A DNA stretch of 6,373 bases from contig PMMY01000104.1 in assembly GCA_003162655.1 (NCBI GenBank), positions 4,569-10,941 of the forward strand, read 5' to 3'. A program made the position numbers and the translations under genes. This DNA comes from Methanobacterium sp. (GTDB lineage Archaea > Methanobacteriota > Methanobacteria > Methanobacteriales > Methanobacteriaceae). Under the pieces are notes generated by a model. It saw only the letters and a program-made list of their open reading frames with translations. It made no database searches and was not told the DNA's origin. Shown one piece after another: positions 1 through 6,361 of this stretch. Every line of letters begins with the position of its first letter. The first letter of the stretch is position 1.

Positions 1-342
1 CTTATAATTTATCAGAGCCTCTGAAGTGGCTTCATCCATGCCACCTTTCCCAACTATGAGTCCTGCACCCATTTTTAATATTTGGGGTTCATAAGGATTC
101 ATCCGGGTACTGGTTGTGGGTCCAACTGCTATCATCTCATATTTATCCCCTGACTTTCTTATTATTGGTCCAGCATGGAAAATAACGGCGCCCTTAATAT
201 CAACAGGGGATCCCTCTTCAACCATCCTTTTATGAGCACTGTCCCTGGCAGTATAAATTTTACCCGAAATGTAAACAATGTCTCCTATCCTTAAATTTTC
301 TGTTTCATCAGATGAAATTGGGGTTTTAAGTTTCACATTCAT
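1..342 (-). CDS. fumB: Fumarate hydratase (class I) beta subunit, partial, C-terminus cut by window edge
   Basis: This is the N-terminal 114 residues of the beta subunit of a two-subunit Fe-S (class I) fumarase, which interconverts fumarate and malate in the cytoplasm; in methanogens it serves the incomplete TCA pathway. Visible family motifs are the [16 protein letters not shown] block (residues 25-40), HAGP (56-59), GPTTSTRM (74-81) and GKGG (98-101). The Thr/Arg of GPTTSTR and the Lys of GKGG match the positions where this family binds substrate. The alpha subunit, which carries the Fe-S cysteines, is not in the window. The family is usually about 180-200 residues, so roughly 70-90 are missing beyond the left edge. 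The start at 342 is chosen because AAAGGTGA lies 5 nt upstream; an ATG four bases inside (338) is out of frame. L(+)-tartrate dehydratase beta is the close alternative, but a fumarase is far more likely in a methanogen. Confidence 0.9.
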   Translation of the reverse strand, partial: MNVKLKTPISSDETENLRIGDIVYISGKIYTARDSAHKRMVEEGSPVDIKGAVIFHAGPIIRKSGDKYEMIAVGPTTSTRMNPYEPQILKMGAGLIVGKGGMDEATSEALINYK

Positions 343-347
343 AAAGT

Positions 348-355
348 TCACCTTT
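348..355 (-). promoter_or_regulatory. Shine-Dalgarno site of the fumarase beta gene
   Basis: On the minus strand this reads AAAGGTGA, followed by a 5-nt spacer and ATG at 342. It fixes the start of the fumarase gene. Confidence 0.75.
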
Positions 356-360
356 TATAA

Positions 361-387
361 ACATCATTAACATAAATCAAATGATGT
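361..387. repeat. 8-bp inverted repeat between TATA box and expected start site (possible operator)
   Basis: ACATCATT at 361-368 and AATGATGT at 380-387 are perfect reverse complements separated by 11 bp. The right arm touches the minus-strand TATA box, and the left arm covers the expected transcription start of the fumarase gene. A repressor bound here would block initiation. A related AATGAT lies at 413-418. In DNA this AT-rich an 8-bp match could also arise by chance, so the operator role is inference. Confidence 0.35.
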
Positions 388-394
388 ATATAAA
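387..394 (-). promoter_or_regulatory. TATA box of the fumarase beta gene
   Basis: The minus strand reads TTTATATA, a perfect match to the methanogen box A consensus. Transcription would be expected to start about 25 bp downstream, near 363-367, leaving a leader of some 20-25 nt that holds the Shine-Dalgarno site. A good BRE is not obvious just upstream. The box abuts an inverted repeat (361-387). Confidence 0.7.
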
Positions 395-476
395 CATTAG
401 AAGTACTAACATAATGATATTCAACTTCATTACAGATAAATCCAGATTAGAAAAAATTCCAAATTAAGTATCTAAA

Positions 477-487
477 TATTATAAATA
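477..487 (+). promoter_or_regulatory. Possible TATA box of the DUF2070 gene
   Basis: TATTATAAATA is the best TATA-like element upstream of the DUF2070 start, preceded by a purine/A-rich AAATTAAG (461-468). It predicts initiation near 508-512, giving a leader of about 20 nt. The surroundings are very AT-rich, so the match is only moderate. Confidence 0.4.
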
Positions 488-520
488 ATCAAATTAACAA
501 ATGAATTAATCTATTATTTA

Positions 521-525
521 GAGGT
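521..525 (+). promoter_or_regulatory. Shine-Dalgarno site of the DUF2070 gene
   Basis: GAGGT followed by the 5-nt spacer AAATC and ATG at 531. It supports this start over the in-frame ATG at codon 8. Confidence 0.7.
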
Positions 526-530
526 AAATC

Positions 531-2345
531 ATGCCGAGTTCAGATAGAATAATGGGTTTAAGCAAATATATTGTATCCCTTCCAGGAACAACATTCTCAA
601 TTGCAAGTATGGTAGTTTTAAGCTTTGTTTTGGGCTGTATCGTATCAGCATTACAGCCCAGCGCCAACTACTCCCTCCTATACAGTATCATATATGGAGG
701 TGCTGCAGGATTCCTCATATTTGGTTTGACATCCATAATGAGCGGTGCAGTTACTCAGCCAATGATCAATGCCCTTGAGGGAAGGCATATGAAGATGAAA
801 CAGTCCATGTTCCTTTCTCTATTGTCAATGCTAATTGTAGGATTTGTTTATCTGGTCGGAAGTCTTATTTCATCATTTTCAATTTATAGCTACACCATCG
901 ACGCCCTAGTTTATGGTTGTGTGATAATATTCGCCATCAGAATCCTTGTACTCTGGGGAACATCAAATATCAATTTTTTCAAATCCCTGCCTGCAGCAGT
1001 AACACAACCAGCCCTCATAATAAGTATGGTTATAGTAATTGTCTCATTAACTAGTATCACTACCAATATTGGCTACTTCAGCATCCTTGCATTAATAATA
1101 AAGATATTAATAGCATCCCTAATTCTTGTCGTTGCTATCTACTCATTTGTGGTTATTATAGAATCTCCAATGAAACGGAATTTAGGAGTTGGGGGTTTGG
1201 AACTCTTAAGCCTATTTTTAGCCCATGTAACTGAGGGCTCAAATGCCCTTGAAGGACTTTTTGAAGATATGGGTGAACCAATCGATACTATAATTGGAAT
1301 CACAGCATTCAAAGGAAAGAATGGTTTAAAAGCTATTTTTTTAAGTCCAAGTGTGCATCCAGGACCCGTAGGTAACATTGGTGGGGGAAACATGCCCACA
1401 ATGCTGTCAAATAAATTTGAAACCTTTACAATGGTATCGCATGGACCTTCAACCCATGATTTCAACCCAGTATCAACAAAAGAAGTGGTTAAAATCGAAA
1501 AGGTGGTTAAAAACACACTTAAAAGTATAGAGTATTCCAATAAAGCCAGTAAATTCTTTAGAGTTCAAAGTGGAGATGCTAAAATTGGAGTCCAATTCTT
1601 TGACAACAATGTGGTTCTACTTGCTACAATGGCCCCTGTAGGATTTGATGATATGGACTTTGGAGTGGGTCTAGCAATCATTAACCTCGCAAAAGCCAGA
1701 ACAGGTGTGGATAATGTAGTATTGGTTGAATGTCACAATGCATTTAAGGGTGATGGGGGGAGAATACTTCCAGGTAACAAGGAAGTTTTTGAGCTGATGG
1801 ATGCTGTTGATCAGATTAAAAAATCTGAAGAACAATACAACCTGAGGGTAGGTATTGCAAGTGATCCAATGGATGATATTAGCAAAGAAGAAGGAGTTGG
1901 AGAAAGTGGAGTTAAAGCCATGATTGTGGATGTTGGTAACCAAAAAACAGGATATATTCTCCTTGACAGTAACAACATGGTGATAGGATTCAGGGAAAGA
2001 ATTCTCAAACATTTAAAGGACTTGGGACTTGACGAGGCAGAGATCATGACATCTGATACCCACTTTGTAAATGCACTTTCAGGTGGTCACAATCCAGTTG
2101 GTAAAAAAAGTCAGGACATTATACTTGAAAAGATCATTGCATGTACAGAAAATGCAATAAAAGATCTTGAAGATGTTACAGTGGCATGTGAAGTATCTAA
2201 AATAGAAGATTTAAAAACACTTGGACCAACCCACGCTACAGAACTAGTAACAACTATTAGTTCCATAGTAGCTGTAAGTAAAATATTCGCACCTCTAATC
2301 TTTATAATCGCGTTTTTATCGGCTTTTATTTGGATTTTCTACTAG
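531..2345 (+). CDS. DUF2070 family membrane protein, possible membrane-anchored hydrolase
   Basis: This 604-residue protein matches the archaeal DUF2070 family (COG3356), which has no assigned function. Six hydrophobic segments are visible at about 21-41, 47-70, 92-118, 122-142, 158-178 and 182-210, then a soluble domain from about 211 to 575, and a last membrane segment at about 583-603. Basic residues fall in the N-terminus, the 71-91 loop and just after segment six, so the soluble domain should be cytoplasmic. That domain has conserved-looking motifs rich in possible metal ligands: HPGP (H276), HGPSTHD (H304, H309, D310), ECHNAF with GDGG (E400, H402, D408), and SDTHF with GGHNP (D509, H511, H520). 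I recall the COG being described as a predicted lipid hydrolase related to neutral ceramidase, and the His/Gly-Pro motifs agree with that. The substrate is unknown. It appears monocistronic, with its own promoter and terminator. Confidence 0.85.
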   Translation: MPSSDRIMGLSKYIVSLPGTTFSIASMVVLSFVLGCIVSALQPSANYSLLYSIIYGGAAGFLIFGLTSIMSGAVTQPMINALEGRHMKMKQSMFLSLLSMLIVGFVYLVGSLISSFSIYSYTIDALVYGCVIIFAIRILVLWGTSNINFFKSLPAAVTQPALIISMVIVIVSLTSITTNIGYFSILALIIKILIASLILVVAIYSFVVIIESPMKRNLGVGGLELLSLFLAHVTEGSNALEGLFEDMGEPIDTIIGITAFKGKNGLKAIFLSPSVHPGPVGNIGGGNMPTMLSNKFETFTMVSHGPSTHDFNPVSTKEVVKIEKVVKNTLKSIEYSNKASKFFRVQSGDAKIGVQFFDNNVVLLATMAPVGFDDMDFGVGLAIINLAKARTGVDNVVLVECHNAFKGDGGRILPGNKEVFELMDAVDQIKKSEEQYNLRVGIASDPMDDISKEEGVGESGVKAMIVDVGNQKTGYILLDSNNMVIGFRERILKHLKDLGLDEAEIMTSDTHFVNALSGGHNPVGKKSQDIILEKIIACTENAIKDLEDVTVACEVSKIEDLKTLGPTHATELVTTISSIVAVSKIFAPLIFIIAFLSAFIWIFY

Positions 2346-2460
2346 GCTCTCTAAAAAAAAAGTTATTTTTATTTCTCATTTGAAAATATAGAAAGACTAA
2401 TAAATTTCTATATGTATTTCTCCATGATCAATAAATAAAAAAAAAGAAATATGAATTTAT
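2346..2460. terminator. Bidirectional terminator region between convergent genes
   Basis: The 115-bp gap between two convergent genes holds T tracts for both directions. On the plus strand, GTTATTTTTATTTCT (2362-2376) follows the DUF2070 stop. On the minus strand, a run of nine T (2437-2445) with flanking T-rich sequence follows the EMC6-like stop. Between them lies a perfect hairpin: ATATAGAAA at 2386-2394 and TTTCTATAT at 2405-2413, with a 10-nt loop. Archaeal termination mainly needs the T tract; the hairpin may add to it or stabilise the 3' ends. Confidence 0.6.
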
Positions 2461-2763
2461 TTAACGCATATGTACAGGTGGTACTGGGTTGACATTAAAG
2501 AGCAGTATCCATATAACTAGCCATATGAATAAAAATGGTACAATTCCACTCCACAACCATCCCTTAAATCCTCCAACAGCTTCTTTACCGAATATTCTCT
2601 CTGAAACTTGTCCAGATATGTAAAGGATCACCAGAGCCAGTAGAATAGCTATGGCCTCGTTATTAATTCCCATTATCTGTCCAGTCGTTAATAAATATGA
2701 AAAGAAAGCTGCAATTATACCTCCAATTATATGTATGATCGTAACTTTAGCATCTACATCCAT
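2461..2763 (-). CDS. EMC6-like small membrane protein (DUF5379 type)
   Basis: This 100-residue protein has three membrane segments, at about 8-27, 36-50 and 70-89. Between segments two and three is a conserved-looking stretch, SGQVSERIFGKEAVGGFKGW, and segment three begins LWSGIVPF. It resembles the archaeal EMC6-like family from methanogens. EMC6 is a core subunit of the eukaryotic ER membrane protein complex, working with EMC3 (Oxa1 superfamily) to insert membrane proteins. The basic residues (R56, K60, K67) sit in the loop between segments two and three, which puts that loop and the N-terminus in the cytoplasm, as in EMC6. The ATG at 2763 has GGAGGT 8 nt upstream. It is transcribed divergently from the NFACT gene across 67 bp. 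The family call is from memory of the sequence pattern; the role as an insertase subunit is inference. Confidence 0.7.
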   Translation of the reverse strand: MDVDAKVTIIHIIGGIIAAFFSYLLTTGQIMGINNEAIAILLALVILYISGQVSERIFGKEAVGGFKGWLWSGIVPFLFIWLVIWILLFNVNPVPPVHMR

Positions 2764-2830
2764 AATTTTTTACCTCCAAAATATGTTTATTATTAGTATC
2801 TTGTCATAAATAAAACCATAAGGTGTTCCA
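2764..2830. promoter_or_regulatory. Shared divergent promoter of the EMC6-like and NFACT genes
   Basis: Only 67 bp separate the two start codons. For the minus-strand gene, TTTTATTTAT (2806-2815) is a plausible TATA box, and the strong Shine-Dalgarno GGAGGTAA lies at 2770-2777. For the plus-strand gene, TTTATTATTA (2786-2795) is a plausible TATA box, and AAGGTG (2820-2825) lies 5 nt before the ATG. The two predicted start regions fall within or next to each other's promoter, so the two transcription units probably cannot fire independently. Confidence 0.45.
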
Positions 2831-4816
2831 ATGAAAGCCATGTCCAACGTTGATGTTTACGCAATTTGCAAAGAATTAGGGGAAATGTTAAATGATGCCA
2901 GAGTACAAAAGGCATACCAACCCACCAAAGATACAGTACTCATAAGATTCCATGTACCCGGTAAAGGCCGTGTAGATGTGGTATTCCAGGCTGGTTTAAG
3001 AGTTCATACCACCCAGTATCCGCCTCAAAATCCTAAAGTTCCACCAAACTTTCCCATGCTACTTCGAAAATATATTAAAGGAGGCAGTGTGATCGGTGTA
3101 AGCCAGCATAATTTCGATAGGATCATGAGGATCGACATCCAGAAGGAACATAAATTTTCTCTGGTTATAGAACTCTTTGCGAAGGGTAATATAATACTTT
3201 TGGATGAAGACGATCAGATAATTCTACCGTTAAAAAGAAAACTATGGCAGGACAGGAGGATAACCTCCAAAGAAGAGTACAAATACCCGCCTGAAAGAGG
3301 TATGAATCCACTTACAATTAAAAAAATCGAATTAAAAGAATTATTCCAGAATTCTGATAGAGATATTATAAGGACACTGGCCAGTAATGGTCTGGGAGGC
3401 CTCTACGCTGAAGAAATTGCTCTGAGATCAGGTGTTGACAAGAAGAAAAATGCATCTGAAGTAAAAGACAATGAAATTGATGCAATACACAGTGCTATAG
3501 ACACTGTTTTCAAACCACTTAAAACCTATGATTTCCATCCACAAATAATATCTGGAGAAAAGGAAGATGTTCTACCTCTTGACCTTCAGATGTATAAGGA
3601 TTACGAGAAAAAAAGGTATGAAAGCTACAATGAAGCTGCAGATGAATTTTACAGTAGCATAGTTGGTGATGACATTGTACAGGTTCATGAAGAAGTATGG
3701 TCCGGTGAAGTGGGCAAGTTTGAAAAAAGGTTAGCTATACAGTTAGAAACTCTTGAGAAATTCAATAAAACAATTAAAGAGACCAAGATCAAAGGTGAAG
3801 CAATATATTCTAATTACCAGAAGATCCAGAACATAATTGATATTATAAAAGAAGCTAGAAAAACCCATTCATGGCTTGAGATAATAGACACAGTTAAAAA
3901 AGCTAAAAAAGCTAAAACCGAAGGTCTCGAAATTATTGAATCAATTGATAAAATGGGTATTTTAACACTGAACCTCGATGGAATCCGGGTGAATATAGAT
4001 ACAACTCAAGGAATACCAGAAAATGCTGAAGTATATTACAATAAGGGTAAAAAGTCTAAAAAGAAGATTAGAGGAGTTAATATAGCCATTGAAAAGACTC
4101 GACAGGAAATTAAGAAAGCAGAAAGTAAACGAGAAATAGAAATGGAAAAGGTTCTTGTACCTCAAAAGCGTGTGAAAAAAGAACTTAAATGGTATGAGAA
4201 GCTAAGATGGTTTTTAACATCGGATGGTCTTATGGTAATAGCTGGCAGAGATGCAGGTACCAATGAAATGGTCGTAAAGAAGCATATGGAACCCCGGGAT
4301 ATATACTTCCATTCTGACATTCATGGTGCTGCATCGGTTGTTTTAAAAGCAGGAGAAGGAGAAATTCCTGAAACGAGTATTAATCAGGCCGCAGCTTTTT
4401 CAGCATGTTTTTCAAGTGCATGGTCCAAGGGATTAGGTTCTGCAGATGTATACTGGGTTAATCCAGACCAAGTTTCAAAAACACCACAATCCGGTGAATT
4501 CGTTACCAAAGGTTCATTCATAATAAGGGGATCTCGTAACTACATTCGAGGGCTTCCACTAACATTATCTGTTGGTAAGGTGGACTATGAAGGTGAAAGA
4601 ATAATGGCAGGACCTCCAGAAGCTGTTTCTAATTATACGGAGAACTTTTCAACAGTCAAACCAGGATACACTAAAAAAGAAGAAATTGCAATGCAGATCA
4701 GAAATAAGATAGACCCTGAAAAAATGTTCGTTATTGAAGATGTTGTCAGAGTGCTGCCTTCTGGAAAGTGTGATTTTGTTGACCAGAAAGGTTCTAAGAG
4801 GAGGAGGAAGAGGTAA
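2831..4816 (+). CDS. rqcH: NFACT family protein, archaeal RqcH/Rqc2 homologue
   Basis: This 661-residue protein is a full-length NFACT protein. Its bacterial (RqcH) and eukaryotic (Rqc2/NEMF) relatives bind large ribosomal subunits blocked by peptidyl-tRNA and recruit tRNA to add C-terminal tails that mark the chain for degradation. The N-terminal NFACT-N domain (about 5-290) contains D8 and the D96-R97 pair in NFDRIMRI, which match residues needed for tailing in Rqc2 and RqcH. A helix-hairpin-helix-like part follows at about 182-203 ([14 protein letters not shown]). Coiled-coil stretches lie at about 295-345 and 412-450. The NFACT-R (DUF814) domain starts near 455, with TSDG (463-466), GRDAGTNE (472-479) and FHSDIHGA (493-500). 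The C-terminus is very basic (GSKRRRKR). ATG 2831 is preferred over ATG 2840 because AAGGTG precedes it by 5 nt. Older annotations call this family fibronectin-binding protein, which is misleading here. Confidence 0.92.
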   Translation: MKAMSNVDVYAICKELGEMLNDARVQKAYQPTKDTVLIRFHVPGKGRVDVVFQAGLRVHTTQYPPQNPKVPPNFPMLLRKYIKGGSVIGVSQHNFDRIMRIDIQKEHKFSLVIELFAKGNIILLDEDDQIILPLKRKLWQDRRITSKEEYKYPPERGMNPLTIKKIELKELFQNSDRDIIRTLASNGLGGLYAEEIALRSGVDKKKNASEVKDNEIDAIHSAIDTVFKPLKTYDFHPQIISGEKEDVLPLDLQMYKDYEKKRYESYNEAADEFYSSIVGDDIVQVHEEVWSGEVGKFEKRLAIQLETLEKFNKTIKETKIKGEAIYSNYQKIQNIIDIIKEARKTHSWLEIIDTVKKAKKAKTEGLEIIESIDKMGILTLNLDGIRVNIDTTQGIPENAEVYYNKGKKSKKKIRGVNIAIEKTRQEIKKAESKREIEMEKVLVPQKRVKKELKWYEKLRWFLTSDGLMVIAGRDAGTNEMVVKKHMEPRDIYFHSDIHGAASVVLKAGEGEIPETSINQAAAFSACFSSAWSKGLGSADVYWVNPDQVSKTPQSGEFVTKGSFIIRGSRNYIRGLPLTLSVGKVDYEGERIMAGPPEAVSNYTENFSTVKPGYTKKEEIAMQIRNKIDPEKMFVIEDVVRVLPSGKCDFVDQKGSKRRRKR

Positions 4817-4895
4817 AACTCTTAAATTTCAATAATTTGTAAAAAAGTTTATCTAAGATGGGAACAATTAGAATTACACTTCTAAAATTAAATAT
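4817..4895. terminator. Weak bidirectional termination region between convergent genes
   Basis: This 79-bp AT-rich gap separates the NFACT stop from the stop of the Zn-ribbon gene. On the minus strand it has a small hairpin, TTAGAA/TTCTAA (4868-4885, 6-nt loop), and farther on a run of six T (4841-4846). On the plus strand there is only scattered T-rich sequence. Termination here is expected from position more than from a clear signal. Confidence 0.35.
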
Positions 4896-5201
4896 TTATA
4901 ACTTCTCTTTGTCCTTCATCTGCTTCTTAAGAAGAAAATTAATGTCTATAACATACATTCCTTCCTGGTCTGAGACAATAATAGAGTCGTCCTCTAATAG
5001 TGAGGGTAGATTGACCTCGTAGATACCATGTTCTTTGATCATTATGGTCTCAATCGAATCTCCCTTAATCTCCTGGATCTCCTTAATTTTTCCCTTTTGG
5101 TGGAACTCAAAGAACTTGCTACCGCACTCAGGACATCCTTTGAGAATTATCTCCTCTGAGTCGATTTTAAACTCTGCTCCACACTTAATGCAACGATGCA
5201 C
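4896..5201 (-). CDS. oapC: Zn-ribbon protein, OapC type (DUF2072)
   Basis: With the start placed at GTG 5201 this is a 101-residue soluble protein. It opens with a four-cysteine zinc ribbon, C4-X2-C7 and C23-X2-C26 (CIKC, CPEC). A small, probably beta-rich domain follows, with [14 protein letters not shown] (59-72) and [13 protein letters not shown] (74-86), and a lysine-rich tail. It matches the archaeal Zn-ribbon family found beside a DUF2073 protein and an Era-like GTPase; in haloarchaea these are called OapC, OapB and OapA. Its biochemical function is unknown to me. A longer frame reaches GTG 5210, but AGGTGA sits exactly 5 nt before GTG 5201 and would overlap the other start. The protein then begins MHRCIKCG. 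The gene overlaps the 3' end of the DUF2073 gene by 17 bp, so translation is probably coupled. Confidence 0.8.
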   Translation of the reverse strand: MHRCIKCGAEFKIDSEEIILKGCPECGSKFFEFHQKGKIKEIQEIKGDSIETIMIKEHGIYEVNLPSLLEDDSIIVSDQEGMYVIDINFLLKKQMKDKEKL

Positions 5202-5568
5202 CTGAATCACCTAGGTTAGCTATCATGGACAGGAAGTTTGATTTCTTCTTGACTGCCTTCATAACATTTGCAGGACCAATAATAGTTATTCCTATGGTTT
5301 TCTTTTTTGAAAGCCCGAAAAAAGAAGTTTTGTTGGTTTCAAGGGTAAATATATCTATTCCCATAAAGTTTTCAACATCAATTTCGCGCATTGTAGTTTC
5401 TATGAGATCTGCCTCTTCTTCAGGTGTTAGACCTCCCTCAATAACTACCAAATCACCATCTTTCACCTTATCCACAATCATGGAAATCTTTTCCATGCCT
5501 GTTCGGGTTTTTAGTGCATCTGATGAAAGAAAATCCATTTTTAGAGCATTTGATTCTTTACTATCCAT
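5185..5568 (-). CDS. oapB: DUF2073 family protein, OapB type
   Basis: This 127-residue soluble protein has no signal peptide or membrane segment. It matches the archaeal DUF2073 family, named OapB in haloarchaea. Visible blocks are [20 protein letters not shown] (26-45), [11 protein letters not shown] (47-57), [12 protein letters not shown] (66-77) and [13 protein letters not shown] (91-103), with a lysine-rich stretch between (K88-K90). No catalytic motif is recognisable, and the function is unknown. The start at 5568 has AGGGGT about 7 nt upstream; the in-frame ATG at codon 11 (5538) lacks any such site, although the first ten residues look poorly conserved. It lies 17 bp downstream of the GTPase gene and overlaps the Zn-ribbon gene by 17 bp, so the three are almost certainly cotranscribed. 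The constant company of an Era-like GTPase suggests a regulator or cofactor of that GTPase, which is inference. Confidence 0.8.
   Translation of the reverse strand: MDSKESNALKMDFLSSDALKTRTGMEKISMIVDKVKDGDLVVIEGGLTPEEEADLIETTMREIDVENFMGIDIFTLETNKTSFFGLSKKKTIGITIIGPANVMKAVKKKSNFLSMIANLGDSGASLH
5207..5212 (-). promoter_or_regulatory. Shine-Dalgarno site that decides the start of the Zn-ribbon gene
   Basis: The minus strand reads AGGTGA, then the 5-nt spacer TTCAG, then GTG at 5201. The same AGGTGA plus 5-nt geometry precedes the fumarase start. It lies inside the last codons of the DUF2073 gene and includes the GTG at 5210, which makes that longer start unlikely. Confidence 0.65.
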
Positions 5569-5585
5569 TTTGAAAACCCCTAATA

Positions 5586-6221
5586 TTAGTTGAATTTCTC
5601 GACCATTGCTTGATAAAGATCTGCTGTATTTTCACCGTGAAGTGCAGATACAGGAACCACAGTATGCTGTGGAAAAACTGAGGATATTCTCTCCGACGAA
5701 GCTTCTGGAAGATCAATTTTATTTGCCACAATAACAAATGGTATTTTACGTGCCTCCAGATTCCCCATTATGGTAATGTTAGCCTGTGTAAGAGGATCTT
5801 GTGTTGCATCAACAACCAAAAGCACCCCCGTTACATCATCTAACCATTTAATTGCCTCAATTATGCCTTTAGTTGCTTCTTTTGCCCTTTCTTTAGCTTC
5901 TTCTTCGGATAAGCCAAATTCAAGGAAGTTTTTGTAGTCTATTTTTGTAGCTATACCGGGAGTATCAACAATGTCAAAGTCGAGCTCTACTCCATCGTAC
6001 TCAATTTTAACCTTTTCCTGTCTGTAAACACGTCTAGTTTCGTGTGGAATCTCGGATATTAAGCCTATTGGTTTACCTAACCAATCACTTGTCATGGTGT
6101 TGGCAAGTGTTGTTTTACCAGAATTGGGGTGACCGTACAAACCAATCTTAAGTTTTTTATCCTTACCAATAAGCTTGTTGAAGATGTTTTTGAAGAAGCT
6201 ACGCCTGAAAAATTTCCGCAT
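5586..6221 (-). CDS. oapA: Era-like small GTPase, OapA type
   Basis: This 211-residue protein is a TRAFAC-class GTPase of the Era-like type. With the start at ATG 6221 the motifs are G1 GHPNSGKT (30-37), a candidate G2 Thr in PHETRR (T62), G3 DTPG (86-89), G4 NKID (167-170) and G5 SAL (192-194). All are intact, so it should bind and hydrolyse GTP. The first 24 residues are rich in Phe, Arg and Lys and could form a basic amphipathic helix. The protein ends soon after G5, so the KH RNA-binding domain of bacterial Era is absent. It is first in a three-gene cluster with the DUF2073 and Zn-ribbon genes. A longer frame runs to TTG 6239 (217 residues), with GTG at 6230 as another option, but GAGTGA lies 5 nt before ATG 6221 and nothing suitable precedes the others. 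Its cellular target is unknown. Confidence 0.85.
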   Translation of the reverse strand: MRKFFRRSFFKNIFNKLIGKDKKLKIGLYGHPNSGKTTLANTMTSDWLGKPIGLISEIPHETRRVYRQEKVKIEYDGVELDFDIVDTPGIATKIDYKNFLEFGLSEEEAKERAKEATKGIIEAIKWLDDVTGVLLVVDATQDPLTQANITIMGNLEARKIPFVIVANKIDLPEASSERISSVFPQHTVVPVSALHGENTADLYQAMVEKFN

Positions 6222-6226
6222 GTTTA

Positions 6227-6232
6227 TCACTC
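6227..6232 (-). promoter_or_regulatory. Weak Shine-Dalgarno site deciding the GTPase start
   Basis: The minus strand reads GAGTGA, then a 5-nt spacer, then ATG at 6221. It is one base short of the usual GAGGTGA form, but the spacing equals that of other genes here, and it favours the ATG over upstream GTG and TTG codons. Confidence 0.45.
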
Positions 6233-6273
6233 TTATCAACTCACAATGGTTAAGACTTTAGACCAAAATGTTA

Positions 6274-6303
6274 TAATTAATCGTTTATTAGTATTATTAT
6301 ATT
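6274..6303 (-). promoter_or_regulatory. Candidate promoter region of the GTPase/DUF2073/Zn-ribbon operon
   Basis: Two TATA-like elements are seen on the minus strand: TATAATAATA (6293-6302) after a purine-rich AAGGAA, and TTAATTATAA near 6272-6281. The first predicts initiation near 6270, the second near 6249; both give leaders under about 50 nt. Neither is a perfect box, so the choice is open. Confidence 0.3.
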
Positions 6304-6341
6304 CCTTCATGAATCCCATAGTACCATCCTAGTTTATTAGT
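6283..6341 (+). repeat. 10-bp direct repeat GTTTATTAGT
   Basis: GTTTATTAGT occurs at 6283-6292 and again at 6332-6341, 49 bp apart start to start, in the region between the GTPase operon and the rightward promoter. The sequence is AT-rich, so chance is a fair explanation. Confidence 0.35.
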
Positions 6342-6353
6342 TAAATCTTTGGG

Positions 6354-6361
6354 TTTATATA
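6354..6361 (+). promoter_or_regulatory. TATA box of a divergent gene beyond the right edge
   Basis: TTTATATA is a perfect methanogen box A on the plus strand, predicting initiation just past the window end. No plus-strand gene begins inside the window, so it probably drives a gene to the right. Because TATATAA reads similarly on both strands, use by the GTPase operon with a long leader cannot be excluded. Confidence 0.5.

Noticed and set aside
343..530. Hidden small gene or RNA gene in the divergent spacer
   Set aside because: No open frame with a ribosome site and no tRNA- or riboswitch-like fold is visible; the region is explained by two promoters and leaders.
1139..2047. Three open frames on the minus strand (1139-1540, 1671-2012, 1811-2047)
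   Set aside because: They lie wholly inside the DUF2070 gene, have low-complexity Ser/Phe/Ile-rich products without family motifs, and lack ribosome sites or promoters.
3962..4165. 67-codon open frame on the minus strand
   Set aside because: Antisense to the coiled-coil part of the NFACT gene; the Phe/Leu/Tyr-rich product is what antisense of Lys/Glu-rich codons gives.
4868..4885. TTAGAA/TTCTAA hairpin as an intrinsic terminator
   Set aside because: The stem has only 6 AT-rich pairs and is not directly followed by a T run on either strand; kept only as part of a weak termination region.
5225..5593. 122-codon open frame on the plus strand
   Set aside because: Antisense to the DUF2073 gene, which has family motifs and operon context; this frame has neither.
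6129..6332. 67-codon open frame on the plus strand
   Set aside because: Starts inside the GTPase gene antisense, with no recognisable motif and no ribosome site; the rightward TATA box at 6354 lies downstream of it.
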